Shown here in pieces: positions 44,892 to 54,680 of a DNA stretch of 64,000 nucleotides (the stretch's first letter is position 1; each line of letters begins with the position of its first letter). Origin of the DNA: Promethearchaeota archaeon (lineage in GTDB: Archaea; Asgardarchaeota; Lokiarchaeia; Helarchaeales; RDOG01). The notes below the pieces were generated by a model. That model was not told where the DNA came from. It saw nothing but the letters and a program-made list of their open reading frames with translations, and ran no database searches. A program made the position numbers and the translations under genes. The stretch is taken from assembly GCA_011365055.1 (NCBI GenBank), contig RDOG01000005.1, forward strand, positions 186,001-250,000. The letters are read 5' to 3'.

Positions 44892-47492
44892 ATGATGGAT
44901 TTTGAAAAATTTACGATTAAAGTGCAAGAAGGTTTAATAGGAGCAAAAAATCTTGCTCAAGACATGGGGCATCAACAAATCCTTCCATTACACGTTCTAA
45001 AAGTATTATTAGAACAAAAAGATGGAATTGCAATTCCACTCTTTCAGAAATTAGGTGTAGATTTTTCTAATGTCCTGAAAGAAGTTAATGTTCAATTAAA
45101 TAATTTGCCTAAAGTCACCGGATCAGGTGCTCAAGTTTATTTATCAGACGAATTATCAAAAATCATGGATGATGCATGGAAAGAAGCAAGATCTTTGAAA
45201 GATGAATACGTTAGCACTGAGCATGTTCTCATTGCAATGTCAAATTATTCGAAATTAACTCCTGAAAAAGATATTTTACAAAGATACGGGATTACTAAAG
45301 ATAAGATATTAAAAGCTTTAGTTGATGTTAGGGGGTGTCAAACCGTTACAGATCAAGATCCAGAAGGCAAATATCAAGCATTACAAAAATATAGCATTGA
45401 CTTAACTGCAAAAGCGCGTTCAGGAAAGTTGGATCCAATTATTGGAAGAGATGATGAAATTAGAAGAGTCATGCACGTATTATCTAGAAGAACGAAGAAT
45501 AATCCCGTATTAATAGGTGAGGCAGGAGTCGGAAAAACTGCTATTGTGGAAGGGTTAGCTCAACGAATTGCGACGGGAGATGTTCCTGATTCAATCAAGG
45601 ATAAAACACTTATATCACTAGATCTTGCATCAATGATTGCAGGAGCTAAATATCGTGGTGAGTTTGAAGAACGTCTAAAAGCGGTTTTAAAAGAAATAAG
45701 GGCTGGTGAAGGCAAATACATTTTGTTTATTGATGAATTACATACATTAGTTGGTGCAGGGGCAGCAGAAGGGGCAATCGATGCATCAAATATGTTAAAA
45801 CCCGCACTTGCAAGGGGAGAATTGCGAGCAGTTGGTGCAACAACAATTAATGAATACCGAAAATATATAGAAAAAGATGCAGCACTCACTAGAAGGTTTC
45901 AAACGGTTTATGTGGCAGAACCAACTGTTGAAGATACTATTGCTATTTTAAGAGGATTAAAAGAAAAGTATGAGATACATCATGGAGTCCGGATTCAAGA
46001 TTCAGCAATCATTGCAGCCTCTACTTTATCTCATAGATATATTACAGATCGATTTCTTCCAGATAAAGCAATTGATTTAATTGACGAAGCTGCTTCGAAA
46101 TTACGCATCGAAATTGATTCAATGCCTACTGAAATCGATCAATTAGAGAGAAAAATGATTCAATATCAAATCCAATTACAAGCACTGAGGAAAGAAAAAG
46201 ACAAAACTTCGAAAGAAAAAATAGAAAAAATTGAAGAACAATTAGCCAATCTAAAATCTGAAAGTGAAACATTAAAATTACAATGGCAAAATGAGAAAAA
46301 TAAAATTTCTAAAATAAGAGATATAAAGAAGGAAATTGAAGAGACAAAAGTTAGAGCTGAAAGAGCCCAGCGAGAAGGGGATCTGAATCTTGCAGCAGAG
46401 CTAACCTATGGGAAGATGAGGCAACTTGAAGCAGATTTAGAAAAGGCGAATAAAGACTTATTGGAAATACAAGCTAATAAGAAAATGCTGAAAGAAGAAG
46501 TTGAGGCGGAGGATATTGCGCATGTCATTTCTAAGTGGACTGGAATTCCAGTTTCGAGGATGTTAGAAGGAGAGAAAGAAAAATTATTATTAATGGAAGA
46601 TCGACTCAAACAAAGAGTTGTTGGACAAGACGAAGCAATAGGATTAATCTCAAATTCCATTCGACGTGCGAGAGCAGGATTGCAGGATCCGAATAGACCA
46701 ATTGGATCATTCATATTTATGGGACCCACGGGTGTTGGGAAGACCGAAACAGCAAAAGCTTTAGCGGAATTTTTGTTTGACGATGAAAATGCAATAATTC
46801 GAATAGATATGAGCGAATATCAAGAAAAACATACTGTCGCTCGACTTATTGGTGCACCCCCTGGTTATGTAGGATATGATGAAGGAGGGCAACTTACCGA
46901 AGCAGTACGAAGGAGACCATATTCAGTGATATTATTTGACGAAATTGAAAAAGCCCATCCTGAAGTTTTTAACGTGCTTCTCCAAGTACTTGATGATGGT
47001 CGACTAACGGATGGACATGGACGAACTGTTGATTTTAAAAATACAATCATTATTATGACAAGTAACGTAGGAAGCCAATTTATCTTGGAATCCCGAGAGA
47101 AAGCATTAGATGAAGAAAAAATTAAAGATGTCTTAAAAAAATATTTCAAACCTGAATTTCTTAACAGAATTGATGATATCGTATTATATCATTTCTTAGA
47201 CAAAGAATTACTCAAAGATATTGTTGAAATTCAGATGAAGAATTTCAATTTATTAATAGAAGAAAAGAAAATCACGTTGGAATTAACTGATAAAGCAAAA
47301 GAGTTTTTAGCTTGGCAAGGATATGATCCAGATTACGGTGCCCGACCTTTGAAACGTGCTATTCAAAAATTCATTCAAGATCCTCTAGCCCAAGCAATAT
47401 TAAAAGGAGAATTCATTGAAGGCGATAAAATAAAAGCTGATTGGAAGTCAGATGAAAAGCTGGAATTTACTAAAATAGGAGCAAATGATTAA
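44892..47492 (+). CDS. clpB: ATP-dependent disaggregase ClpB
   Basis: 866 residues, full-length ClpB; AGGAGG lies 12 nt upstream. N-terminal Clp repeats (1-145) are followed by AAA-1 with Walker [10 protein letters not shown] (about 209) and Walker [10 protein letters not shown]. The M-domain coiled coil spans about 395-530, and AAA-2 has GPTGVGKTE (about 610), [14 protein letters not shown] and the sensor-2 [10 protein letters not shown]. With DnaK it resolves protein aggregates after heat stress. The last 8 nt overlap the next gene, a thioredoxin-like protein. ClpB is rare in archaea and is generally taken as transferred from bacteria, often with dnaK. Confidence 0.98.
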   Translation: MMDFEKFTIKVQEGLIGAKNLAQDMGHQQILPLHVLKVLLEQKDGIAIPLFQKLGVDFSNVLKEVNVQLNNLPKVTGSGAQVYLSDELSKIMDDAWKEARSLKDEYVSTEHVLIAMSNYSKLTPEKDILQRYGITKDKILKALVDVRGCQTVTDQDPEGKYQALQKYSIDLTAKARSGKLDPIIGRDDEIRRVMHVLSRRTKNNPVLIGEAGVGKTAIVEGLAQRIATGDVPDSIKDKTLISLDLASMIAGAKYRGEFEERLKAVLKEIRAGEGKYILFIDELHTLVGAGAAEGAIDASNMLKPALARGELRAVGATTINEYRKYIEKDAALTRRFQTVYVAEPTVEDTIAILRGLKEKYEIHHGVRIQDSAIIAASTLSHRYITDRFLPDKAIDLIDEAASKLRIEIDSMPTEIDQLERKMIQYQIQLQALRKEKDKTSKEKIEKIEEQLANLKSESETLKLQWQNEKNKISKIRDIKKEIEETKVRAERAQREGDLNLAAELTYGKMRQLEADLEKANKDLLEIQANKKMLKEEVEAEDIAHVISKWTGIPVSRMLEGEKEKLLLMEDRLKQRVVGQDEAIGLISNSIRRARAGLQDPNRPIGSFIFMGPTGVGKTETAKALAEFLFDDENAIIRIDMSEYQEKHTVARLIGAPPGYVGYDEGGQLTEAVRRRPYSVILFDEIEKAHPEVFNVLLQVLDDGRLTDGHGRTVDFKNTIIIMTSNVGSQFILESREKALDEEKIKDVLKKYFKPEFLNRIDDIVLYHFLDKELLKDIVEIQMKNFNLLIEEKKITLELTDKAKEFLAWQGYDPDYGARPLKRAIQKFIQDPLAQAILKGEFIEGDKIKADWKSDEKLEFTKIGAND

Positions 47493-47850
47493 ATTGATCC
47501 CAATCGTAAATCTTCAACAAATGAAGCAAATTATCCAAAATCAAAAGTTAGTAATGGTTACATTCATAACTGATACTTGTTCAGCTTGTCGAATGCAATT
47601 TAAGGTCCTAGATCAAATAGAACCACTCTATCATGGACGTGCTCAATTTCTAAAATTAAATATTCAAGATAATCCTCAGTTTGCAACGGAAAAAATGTTA
47701 TTTTCGGTTCCCACTACTATGTTTTTTATGAATGGAAAAATAGTTAGATTCAAATCAAGAAACGGAACAGGTAAAACGGACAGGCTTATGGGATACAGGG
47801 ATGCAGCAACCTTGCAAGGTATATTGAATTTTCTATTACAAAAAGCCTAA
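47485..47850 (+). CDS. Thioredoxin-like protein
   Basis: 121 residues. A thioredoxin fold is shown by [20 protein letters not shown] with active site CSAC, and by [19 protein letters not shown] with the conserved cis-Pro. It is cytoplasmic, with no signal peptide. The ATG overlaps the end of clpB by 8 nt, so it is translated with the chaperone operon, and msrB follows. A role as reductant for MsrB or for stress-oxidised proteins fits this order but is inferred. Confidence 0.9.
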   Translation: MIKLIPIVNLQQMKQIIQNQKLVMVTFITDTCSACRMQFKVLDQIEPLYHGRAQFLKLNIQDNPQFATEKMLFSVPTTMFFMNGKIVRFKSRNGTGKTDRLMGYRDAATLQGILNFLLQKA

Positions 47851-47872
47851 TTTTTTTATTTTTTTATCTAAA
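47851..47872 (+). terminator. T-rich stretch between the thioredoxin-like gene and msrB
   Basis: Two T7 runs separated by single A residues follow the TAA. They could end part of the chaperone transcript before msrB, though the gap is only 37 bp and readthrough is likely. Confidence 0.35.
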
Positions 47873-47887
47873 TTTAATTTTAAGGAA

Positions 47888-48295
47888 GTGATTATTGTAT
47901 CTAAAGAAGAAATTGTAAAGTCAGATGAAGAATGGCGTGAAAATCTGACAGAAGCTGAGTATTATGTTCTTCGTAAGAAGGGCACCGAACATCCATTCTC
48001 AGGAAAGTATTGGAATAATAAAGAAAAAGGATTATATTTATGTGCAGGCTGTGGAACACCATTATTTAACTCAGACACTAAATTTAAATCAGGAACTGGT
48101 TGGCCGAGTTTCTATGCACCCGTGGAGGAAAAAAACGTGATGACTGAAAATGATTTTAGTCTTGGAATGAAAAGAACTGAAGTCCTATGCAGTAAATGTA
48201 AGGGTCATTTGGGACACGTGTTTGATGATGGACCAAAACCAACGGGATTGCGTTACTGCATTAACTCTGCATCATTAAAATTTATTAAGGAATAA
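47888..48295 (+). CDS. msrB: Peptide-methionine (R)-S-oxide reductase MsrB
   Basis: 135 residues. MsrB features are the zinc pairs LCAGCG and [13 protein letters not shown] and the catalytic segment [11 protein letters not shown]. It reduces methionine-R-sulfoxide in proteins using thioredoxin. The start is uncertain: the GTG at 47888 lies only 1-2 nt after AAGGA, so a non-standard start a few codons downstream (ATT or GTA) is possible; no in-frame ATG precedes the conserved core. It follows a thioredoxin-like gene, a natural electron donor, at the end of the chaperone cluster. Confidence 0.95.
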   Translation: MIIVSKEEIVKSDEEWRENLTEAEYYVLRKKGTEHPFSGKYWNNKEKGLYLCAGCGTPLFNSDTKFKSGTGWPSFYAPVEEKNVMTENDFSLGMKRTEVLCSKCKGHLGHVFDDGPKPTGLRYCINSASLKFIKE

Positions 48296-48327
48296 ATTAT
48301 TTTTATTCGATGATTAAAAATTTTTCA

Positions 48328-49068
48328 TTATTTTATGCTAATTTTATAATAACAAACAAATTTTTCAGGTGGAATTAAATGGACATCAAAATTCACGGTT
48401 TCTCCGAAATTTTCTTGAAGTACAGCTTCTAGAAATCCAGCAACTAAATAGTAAAAGGATCTGAAATCCAAATAATCAAGGCGTGTAAATTCTATTTTTA
48501 AACTGATGGCCATTCTTTCATCATTTTCAATAAAATTAACTTTTTTAGCTTTTACAAAATCTTTAAATCCTCGGATTCCGGCGACATCGTTGAAAATTTT
48601 TAAAAATGACAATCCTATATCAGCTATTTGGTCTAATACTGCTCTTTTGTTCGTGTTTAGATCAATAGAATAAGCATTTTTAAATTCAGGTAATTTTAAC
48701 CGCTGGTTAATTGATTTACCAATTTCTTTCATCATTTTTTCTGAGTCATCAGTATAAGAGGGTACGACATCTTCAAACGATTTAAAGAAATATCCATAAA
48801 TATCCAAGATTATTGATTGATAATTATTTAAGGAAATATCATTAGCTTTCATAAAACAGATTTTAGATGGACCAATTTTTTGTACAGTTATCCTATTCTC
48901 TTTTTCTAATTCTTCTATATAGTTTGTAACTGTAGCTCTATGCATATTCAATGCGTCAGCTATTTGTGATATATTAATACCATATATTTGTTCTTGGATT
49001 TTATTTAAAATCAATCTTTTTTTAGAAAAATCTCCTGGAGCATTTTTAATTGTAATTTTATCCACCAT
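48328..49068 (-). CDS. HTH transcriptional regulator with a C-terminal sensor-like domain
   Basis: 246 residues. The winged helix at about 18-62 reads QEQIYGINISQIADALNMHR then ATVTNYIEELEKENRI, typical of TrmB/MarR-like archaeal regulators. The remaining 170 residues form a mixed alpha/beta domain ending FGETVNFDVHLIPPEKFVCY, which could bind a ligand; I cannot assign a family. It diverges from an oxidoreductase gene set across a 167-bp region that contains paired CTAGWCAG sites and a TATA box. It probably controls those genes, as inferred from position. Confidence 0.82.
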   Translation of the reverse strand: MVDKITIKNAPGDFSKKRLILNKIQEQIYGINISQIADALNMHRATVTNYIEELEKENRITVQKIGPSKICFMKANDISLNNYQSIILDIYGYFFKSFEDVVPSYTDDSEKMMKEIGKSINQRLKLPEFKNAYSIDLNTNKRAVLDQIADIGLSFLKIFNDVAGIRGFKDFVKAKKVNFIENDERMAISLKIEFTRLDYLDFRSFYYLVAGFLEAVLQENFGETVNFDVHLIPPEKFVCYYKISIK

Positions 49069-49158
49069 TCTTAATAATTTTCTTTAATTTCATTTTAATT
49101 TTTTTGCTAGAAAATATTGACCATATAATAGAAAGGTTAGCTAAATATTTTTATATCG

Positions 49159-49187
49159 CTAGTCAGAATCGTACATTTACTAGACAG
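49159..49187 (+). promoter_or_regulatory. Paired CTAGWCAG direct repeats upstream of a TATA box (likely operator)
   Basis: CTAGTCAG (49159-49166) and CTAGACAG (49180-49187) are spaced exactly 21 bp start to start, two helical turns, so both lie on the same DNA face. They end one base before the TATA box. Recognition by the adjacent divergent HTH regulator is an inference. Confidence 0.45.
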
Positions 49188-49188
49188 T

Positions 49189-49199
49189 TTTATATAAAG
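49189..49199 (+). promoter_or_regulatory. TATA box for the oxidoreductase operon
   Basis: TTTATATAAAG centred near 49194 gives an expected start site around 49220, about 16 nt before the ATG at 49236. It is close to an ideal archaeal TATA element. Confidence 0.55.
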
Positions 49200-49235
49200 G
49201 AATTTTGATATGAAAAATTTGAGTGTGAAATTATC

Positions 49236-50483
49236 ATGCAAGAAATGAAGAAAAATTACGAACGTAGCAAAATTAAACGAATTCTTGATGAAGTAAGAAA
49301 AGAAAGACAAGGACGACTTTTTACTTACGGTGATATCAAAGATGATGTTGTTACTAAGAGATACTTTCCGCTTGGTAAGCATTTGTGGACGATGTACCGC
49401 GAGTTAGGTTATGAACATTTCCTAGATGCACTTATGGGTGAAATTTCGGATTCGTTGGTTTATGACGTGTTCAAAATAAGGCTGGATGAGGCGCTTTTAG
49501 GCGCTAAGGAAGTAATTGAAGGAGTTAATAAGCAACCTGAGAAATCTCTTAATTGGGCAATATTTCCCCCGGTAATACCTCTCAGGGGAGATCTTGCTCA
49601 AGGAACTATGAAATTGATGTATGGTGATTCCATGGACATCAGTTTTATCATGGTTTTGGATACAAATAATGAAATTTTCTTCATTCTAAATGGACATCTT
49701 GAAGATGGGATTCCCGTTGATTGGTGGTTGGTCGGTCCTGATGATGAATTATTACAACGGAGACATCGAAAAGTAGGCGTTAAATTGAAGGATTTGCCTA
49801 AAAAATCAAAAGATAATATGAAGTTGGGAGAATATTGCACCGAAACTTTGATGGATATTAGAAATGAACGAACACCGCAGTGGCAAGGTTCTGCTTATAA
49901 CGTAGCAGTTGTATATATGTCTGCAGTGATGAGTTTTTTAATTGAACCATCAACTTGGGAAGTTGGGGGAATGCTTTGGGATGGAATGAATGCCAAAAGA
50001 GTATATGGGATGCCCGACTACTATTTTACTTATGTTCCTTGGCCCAGTTTTTTTATGATGTTAATGCATTTAGCACGACCGAGTTTCATGGAAAAAATAA
50101 TTGGTTTAGCGACCCAGTCAAAGTTGGTAGTCCAAGCGTTTGAAGAAAACATTCAAAATTTTATGAAAGAAATAGAACCTGAACTATACGACGAATACTT
50201 TAAGAAAACATATCAAGATGGAGCATATTGGCCCATTCAAAGTTTAGCATGCAAACCACCCAACTTGAAAAGTAAAAAAACCTATGAATCTGAAGATCTA
50301 CTGGCAAGTTGGGAATATCCACCTGGTAATAGAATAACACCTGAGGATCTAGGTATGTCAGTAGAAGAATTTACAAAGGGTATTTTATTTGATATCGATA
50401 TTACGACAGAACCTTGGAGTGTAGATCCAAAGGATAAAATATTATCGATAGGTTGGGGAACTCAAATGAAATATGTAAAATGA
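49236..50483 (+). CDS. Uncharacterised protein encoded with a ferredoxin and a flavoprotein
   Basis: 415 residues with no family I recognise. It is soluble and aromatic-rich, with SLNWAIFPPVIPLRGDLAQG near 105, FFILNGHLEDGIPVDWWLVG near 147, and PSTWEVGGMLWDGMNAKRVY near 240. No Cys cluster, P-loop or Rossmann motif is visible. The middle part (VVYMSAVMSFLIEP, WPSFFMMLMHLARP) is hydrophobic but broken by charged and polar residues. It is the first gene of a three-gene unit with a 2x[4Fe-4S] ferredoxin and an APS/fumarate-reductase-like flavoprotein, so it may be a dedicated subunit or substrate-binding partner. A strong TATA box and paired repeats lie upstream. Confidence 0.72.
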   Translation: MQEMKKNYERSKIKRILDEVRKERQGRLFTYGDIKDDVVTKRYFPLGKHLWTMYRELGYEHFLDALMGEISDSLVYDVFKIRLDEALLGAKEVIEGVNKQPEKSLNWAIFPPVIPLRGDLAQGTMKLMYGDSMDISFIMVLDTNNEIFFILNGHLEDGIPVDWWLVGPDDELLQRRHRKVGVKLKDLPKKSKDNMKLGEYCTETLMDIRNERTPQWQGSAYNVAVVYMSAVMSFLIEPSTWEVGGMLWDGMNAKRVYGMPDYYFTYVPWPSFFMMLMHLARPSFMEKIIGLATQSKLVVQAFEENIQNFMKEIEPELYDEYFKKTYQDGAYWPIQSLACKPPNLKSKKTYESEDLLASWEYPPGNRITPEDLGMSVEEFTKGILFDIDITTEPWSVDPKDKILSIGWGTQMKYVK

Positions 50484-50500
50484 AAAAAAATGGAGAGGAT

Positions 50501-50845
50501 ATGATAATGAAAGAAAAAGTTTACATGATACCAAATCCAGAAATGCCTTGTCAAAATGTTATTTTTGATAAGGATCTTTGTATAAAATGTAATACATGTG
50601 TAGATGTCTGCCGGTCAGATGTATTAATGCCTAATTCTAATAAAGAAGAAACACCAATAATATTATACCCCGAAGAATGTTGGTTTTGCGGATGCTGTGT
50701 TGAACATTGTCCTGTACCTGGAGCAATAAAAATGAATCATCCATTACTCCTTAAGATTGGTTGGAAGCGAAAAAGTACTGGTGAATTATTCCGAGTTGGT
50801 ATGAAAAATCCTCCTCCACCTAATAATAGACCTCCGGTTGGGTGA
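50501..50845 (+). CDS. 2x[4Fe-4S] ferredoxin subunit
   Basis: 114 residues from ATG 50501, set by GGAGAGG at 50492-50498; the ATG at 50507 is equally possible. Cluster 1 is CIKCNTCVDVC (C27, C30, C33, C37) and cluster 2 is CWFCGCCVEHCP (C60, C63, C66, C70; C65 is extra). A basic, proline-rich tail follows (PPPPNNRPPVG). The arrangement, a two-cluster ferredoxin directly before an AprA/FrdA-like flavoprotein, resembles AprB with AprA. It would pass electrons to or from the FAD of the next gene product. Confidence 0.92.
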   Translation: MIMKEKVYMIPNPEMPCQNVIFDKDLCIKCNTCVDVCRSDVLMPNSNKEETPIILYPEECWFCGCCVEHCPVPGAIKMNHPLLLKIGWKRKSTGELFRVGMKNPPPPNNRPPVG

Positions 50846-50876
50846 ATTATGATAAAAATCGATAGAATGGATAGTG

Positions 50877-52862
50877 ATGATAAAAATGAATGAAAAATTA
50901 GGTGAATGGCCTTATCCTATAAAATATGAAGAAGAAATGGAAATAAATTGCGACGTACTTGTCCTCGGCGGAGGCGTGGCAGGATGCTTTGCAGCAATTA
51001 GCGCAGCTAATAAGGGAGCAAAAGTAGTTCTTGTTGATAAGGGACCAGTGAAAACAAGTGGATCAGGAGGTGCAGGTGTTGATCATTGGGATTTCCCTTG
51101 TACAGCTCCATTTTGTAAGGTATCCCCTGAAGAACTAACAGATTTTATGATGGATTTATCAGGAGGATGGGACAATGCAATAACGAGGTACATTCAAGCA
51201 AAAGAAAGTTATGATTGCCTACTTGATGCCGAAAAGTGGGGTCTTCCCCTACGTGATACAGATGATGAATTTAAGGACGCACCGTTTCGAGATGAAGAAT
51301 CAAAAATATTGTTTGCTTATGATTATGAAAATAAACACATCGTTAGAGTCCGTGGTGGATCAAAGATAAAATTATACTATTATAATGAATTAAAGAGATT
51401 AAAAGTCCCTATGTATGAACGAGTAATGGTTACGAGCTTATTAACAGAAGGAGGTAAGCCGGGGGGCAGGGTGGTTGGAGCAACTGGCATTAATAGTAGA
51501 ACGGGTGAATTTTATATTTTTAAAGCGAAAGCAACCATTGCGTGCATGTCTACACCTTCAAACGTTTGGGTGTTTGCCAAAGAATTAATGGGAAATGCTT
51601 CTTCTATAGGTTGTCCAATCTGTACGGGAGAAGGTTTTTCAATTGCATGGAATGCCGGTGCAGAATTTGCATTAATGGAAAAATCCGGACCTGCCTTCGG
51701 AGCCTTTCAATATACATGGCTTGGTGTCGGTTATCATAGCCAAACATGGTATGCGTGTAATATAGTCGATGATAACGGAACAGAGATTCCTTGGGTTGGT
51801 GGTAAAGGCAAAAAATTAAAAACCTTGGAAGAACGATATTATCCTCCACCAGGTAAAAAATTAACAATGGCGGGAATTCCGATGATACCCAGCATGAAAG
51901 GGGCAATGAAATACATGCCTCCAATGATTAGCTTTGATTTGCCAAGTTTGATTAAAACTGGAAAAGTAAAATTACCGTTATATGCGGATTTACCCAGCAT
52001 GCCTGAGCATGAACGAAGAGCAATATTTGGGCTCATGGTTGGAAATGAAGGAAGGACTAGAGTTCCCGTTTATGAAAATTATACTAAAGCAGGATTCGAT
52101 CCAGATAAAGACATGCTTCAAGCTCCAATATTATATCCAAATAATTACTTGACAGGAGCATGGTTCTGGGATGCACCGCACATAAAATATCGAAGTCAAG
52201 GCATTGTAAGCGGCGGTCTTGTTTTTGATTGGGATCTTAAGACCAATTTAGAGGGTTTATGGGTTGCCGGTCTAAACGGATTCTGTGGACTTGATCATAG
52301 TAGTTCAGCAACTAGTGGACGATATTGTGGTAGAAAAGCTACTAGTTATGTTCGAAATGCACCTGAACCTAAAATAGATCGTGCACAAGTTGATGCAGAA
52401 AAAGCACGGGTTTATGCACCAATTAAAAGAAAAGATGGGATGGGATGGAAAGAGCTCAATGCAGGCATTTGTAGAATAATGCAAGATTACGTAGGAAACT
52501 TAAAAGATGAAAATACATTAGAACTTGGTTTAAGATGGCTGAAGGATATTGGCGAAACAGAAGCTGAAACGGCTCATGCAAGAAATCCTCATGAATTAAT
52601 TCGAACATTAGAGTGTTTGACCTTACTTACAGTAGGAGAAATCATCATACATGCATCTCTCGCAAGAAAAGCTAGTAGTGCACCGTTGATGTTTAATAGG
52701 ATAGATTATCCTCAACGTGATCCACCGGAATGGAATAAATTTGTTACAGTTAAAAAAGCAGACGGAGAAGTAAAAATAGGTGAGCTAGCTCTAGATTATT
52801 GGAAATTACCTCCCTATGCAGCCACTTACGAAGAAAATTACAAAAAACATGCAGATGTATGA
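50877..52862 (+). CDS. FAD-dependent oxidoreductase, fumarate/APS reductase flavoprotein-like
   Basis: 661 residues from ATG 50877 (a GTG at 50874 or an ATG at 50886 are alternatives). The FAD site is CDVLVLGGGVAGCFAAISA near residues 25-43, followed by LVDKGPVKTSGSGGAG. LWVAGLNGFCGLDHSSSATS near 460-480 is the second FAD-contact region. The helical C-terminal domain (ELGLRWLKDIGE, LECLTLLTVGEIIIHASLARK) is that of the FrdA/SdhA/AprA family. The typical fumarate-site residues cannot be placed with confidence, and the true substrate is open. It pairs with the upstream ferredoxin and an unknown protein. Confidence 0.88.
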   Translation: MIKMNEKLGEWPYPIKYEEEMEINCDVLVLGGGVAGCFAAISAANKGAKVVLVDKGPVKTSGSGGAGVDHWDFPCTAPFCKVSPEELTDFMMDLSGGWDNAITRYIQAKESYDCLLDAEKWGLPLRDTDDEFKDAPFRDEESKILFAYDYENKHIVRVRGGSKIKLYYYNELKRLKVPMYERVMVTSLLTEGGKPGGRVVGATGINSRTGEFYIFKAKATIACMSTPSNVWVFAKELMGNASSIGCPICTGEGFSIAWNAGAEFALMEKSGPAFGAFQYTWLGVGYHSQTWYACNIVDDNGTEIPWVGGKGKKLKTLEERYYPPPGKKLTMAGIPMIPSMKGAMKYMPPMISFDLPSLIKTGKVKLPLYADLPSMPEHERRAIFGLMVGNEGRTRVPVYENYTKAGFDPDKDMLQAPILYPNNYLTGAWFWDAPHIKYRSQGIVSGGLVFDWDLKTNLEGLWVAGLNGFCGLDHSSSATSGRYCGRKATSYVRNAPEPKIDRAQVDAEKARVYAPIKRKDGMGWKELNAGICRIMQDYVGNLKDENTLELGLRWLKDIGETEAETAHARNPHELIRTLECLTLLTVGEIIIHASLARKASSAPLMFNRIDYPQRDPPEWNKFVTVKKADGEVKIGELALDYWKLPPYAATYEENYKKHADV

Positions 52863-52992
52863 GATTAGAAATTTATTATAAATAGAAAATTCCTAATTTC
52901 CTATTTTTTTTACTTCGGGAACAATATAAAATACATGTAACTTAATTATACTCTATTATTCAAAATTTATTTAATAGAAAAAATGTGATTTT

Positions 52993-53733
52993 ATGCAGAT
53001 TATTGAGCCATATTTAGAGTTAGCAGGAATTGTTTTACTTACAATTATTGGTATTTTCTATATAATTATAAGTCTTAAATTATTTAAATCTTGGAAACTC
53101 AAGCAACTACGTTCAACCATGATTTTTGCCATCGGATTTTTATTTGCTTCTCTTGGTCTATTTGGTTTAACTGCAGAAAAAATATTCCTAGCTTATATTT
53201 ATCCACATCCAATAGGGGATGTTTTCGGTCGCCTATCTGCAATTATTGGTATTGTCATGAGTATTGGAGCTTTATTAAGTCTAAATGCTTTCACTTTAGA
53301 GATGGCACTTGAGAAACATAAAAAAAAGGCATTTCCTCCAATTACTGTTATTGGAATCATACCAACTACTATTCTAATTTACGCAATTTCTACATATATT
53401 GCCATAATTGATAATCACGAATTCGTTTATCCTTTTTGGATTACTCTAATCATGGTATGTATGATATTCCCAGTCATGATTTTTCCTCCAATAGTATTTT
53501 TCTATTATTCAATAAAAATACGTAAAGTAGATAAAGCCAATTATAAACGGTCCATTACAATGGGTATTGCCATGCTAACTCTGGCAATAACCTATACTAT
53601 TGAATTGGCAGGAGCATCCTTAATATTAGCCATATTATTTAGACTTGGATTTTTTATATTTGCAATTTTAATGTATGTCTCTATTGAATTACCTGATTGG
53701 TATCGTAAATTAATAGGTTGGTCCGAGGAATAA
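52993..53733 (+). CDS. Polytopic membrane protein, about seven helices
   Basis: 246 residues. Hydrophobic segments are seen at about 10-28, 40-62, 75-97, 112-135, 150-172, 188-206 and 210-228, so roughly seven membrane helices, with short loops and an acidic C-terminus. No transporter or receptor signature was found. The topology recalls the 7TM input modules of some sensor kinases, but no kinase domain is attached. It lies 130 bp after the flavoprotein gene, beyond a T-rich stretch, so it may have its own promoter. Confidence 0.75.
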   Translation: MQIIEPYLELAGIVLLTIIGIFYIIISLKLFKSWKLKQLRSTMIFAIGFLFASLGLFGLTAEKIFLAYIYPHPIGDVFGRLSAIIGIVMSIGALLSLNAFTLEMALEKHKKKAFPPITVIGIIPTTILIYAISTYIAIIDNHEFVYPFWITLIMVCMIFPVMIFPPIVFFYYSIKIRKVDKANYKRSITMGIAMLTLAITYTIELAGASLILAILFRLGFFIFAILMYVSIELPDWYRKLIGWSEE

Positions 53734-53790
53734 TTTTTCTCTAATTTTTTTATTTTAGAGAATTAAAGAAAAACAAATGGGATATGGAAT

Positions 53791-54651
53791 TTACTCAATA
53801 AGAAATCTCATTCGTAGAAATTTTTTTCTGATCATAGAATCTAAATGTTTATTCAACTCTTCAAGAGATTCCACAACGTTTTGATATTTTAATTCCAGAA
53901 AAATTTCTTCAATAATACGATTTCCCGTGCAAGCTTTTGAAATTTCCAATTCTTTTTTAGTAATTATGCCCAAATTAACACTCATTTCAGGAATTTCTTT
54001 AATTAATATGGGAACCATCTGCGGATTTCCTTCAATTCTAAAATCAACTTTTTTCTTATCAGCGAAACTTTCTAAGATTCGGAGTACATCTTCTTGATTT
54101 GTACCCGTTTTTTCAACAATTTCTTTAATTGTATTTTTACCATCTGCAAATCGCAACACTGCCATTTCTTCAATTAAAAACTTATCTTTTTTCTTAACAT
54201 TTTTTGTTATGTTTGGAAAAATTTTTGCAATTTCTTTTTTTTCTGTTGGAACCTCAGACTCTATTGAAAAAGCTGGTGCTGCAGGAACAAATTCAGGTAT
54301 ATCACCCATAATTTTATCTAGTTCAAATGAAATTTCGGGTAATATTGTTTTAAAAGATAATATTTGACCTACATAGCCCTTTATAGTGTACAATACAACA
54401 GCTGCTTTATTTGTAACTCTAAATATAACTAAATTTCTTCCTGAAAAAGGGATGGAATGATCTCCAACTTCTAAGAATTTAAAATTTCTTTTAATGAAAT
54501 CAGATAATGTATCGGAAAAATCTTGTAAATTCTTATCTTGATATAAAGAATTACCGTTATAATCATAAATAGCAATATATGGACGAGTTTGTAATGATTC
54601 TCCAATCTTTGAATAAATTAATTTTGCTACTTTTTCGTATTCAAAAGCCAT
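53791..54651 (-). CDS. Roadblock/longin-like N-terminal domain joined to a winged helix
   Basis: 286 residues. The first about 115 residues (YIAIYDYNGNSLYQD, NLVIFRVTNKAAVVLYTIKG, then a long helix) have the strand-turn-strand pattern of roadblock/LC7 or longin domains, seen here without a profile search. A linker follows, then a region at about 165-205 (FADGKNTIKEIVEKTGTNQE) that looks like a winged helix, and a helical C-terminus. Such proteins in Asgard archaea may link small GTPases to other partners. It is encoded downstream of a hot-dog protein gene on the same strand. The domain call is tentative. Confidence 0.6.
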   Translation of the reverse strand: MAFEYEKVAKLIYSKIGESLQTRPYIAIYDYNGNSLYQDKNLQDFSDTLSDFIKRNFKFLEVGDHSIPFSGRNLVIFRVTNKAAVVLYTIKGYVGQILSFKTILPEISFELDKIMGDIPEFVPAAPAFSIESEVPTEKKEIAKIFPNITKNVKKKDKFLIEEMAVLRFADGKNTIKEIVEKTGTNQEDVLRILESFADKKKVDFRIEGNPQMVPILIKEIPEMSVNLGIITKKELEISKACTGNRIIEEIFLELKYQNVVESLEELNKHLDSMIRKKFLRMRFLIE

Positions 54652-54680
54652 GTTACATCACGATTTTAAGGTTTTAGTAT

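Noticed and set aside
50849..50893. A 14-codon upstream ORF before the flavoprotein gene that repeats its ATGATAAAAAT start
   Set aside because: It is very short and out of frame, with no independent support. It is probably a chance partial duplication of the start region.
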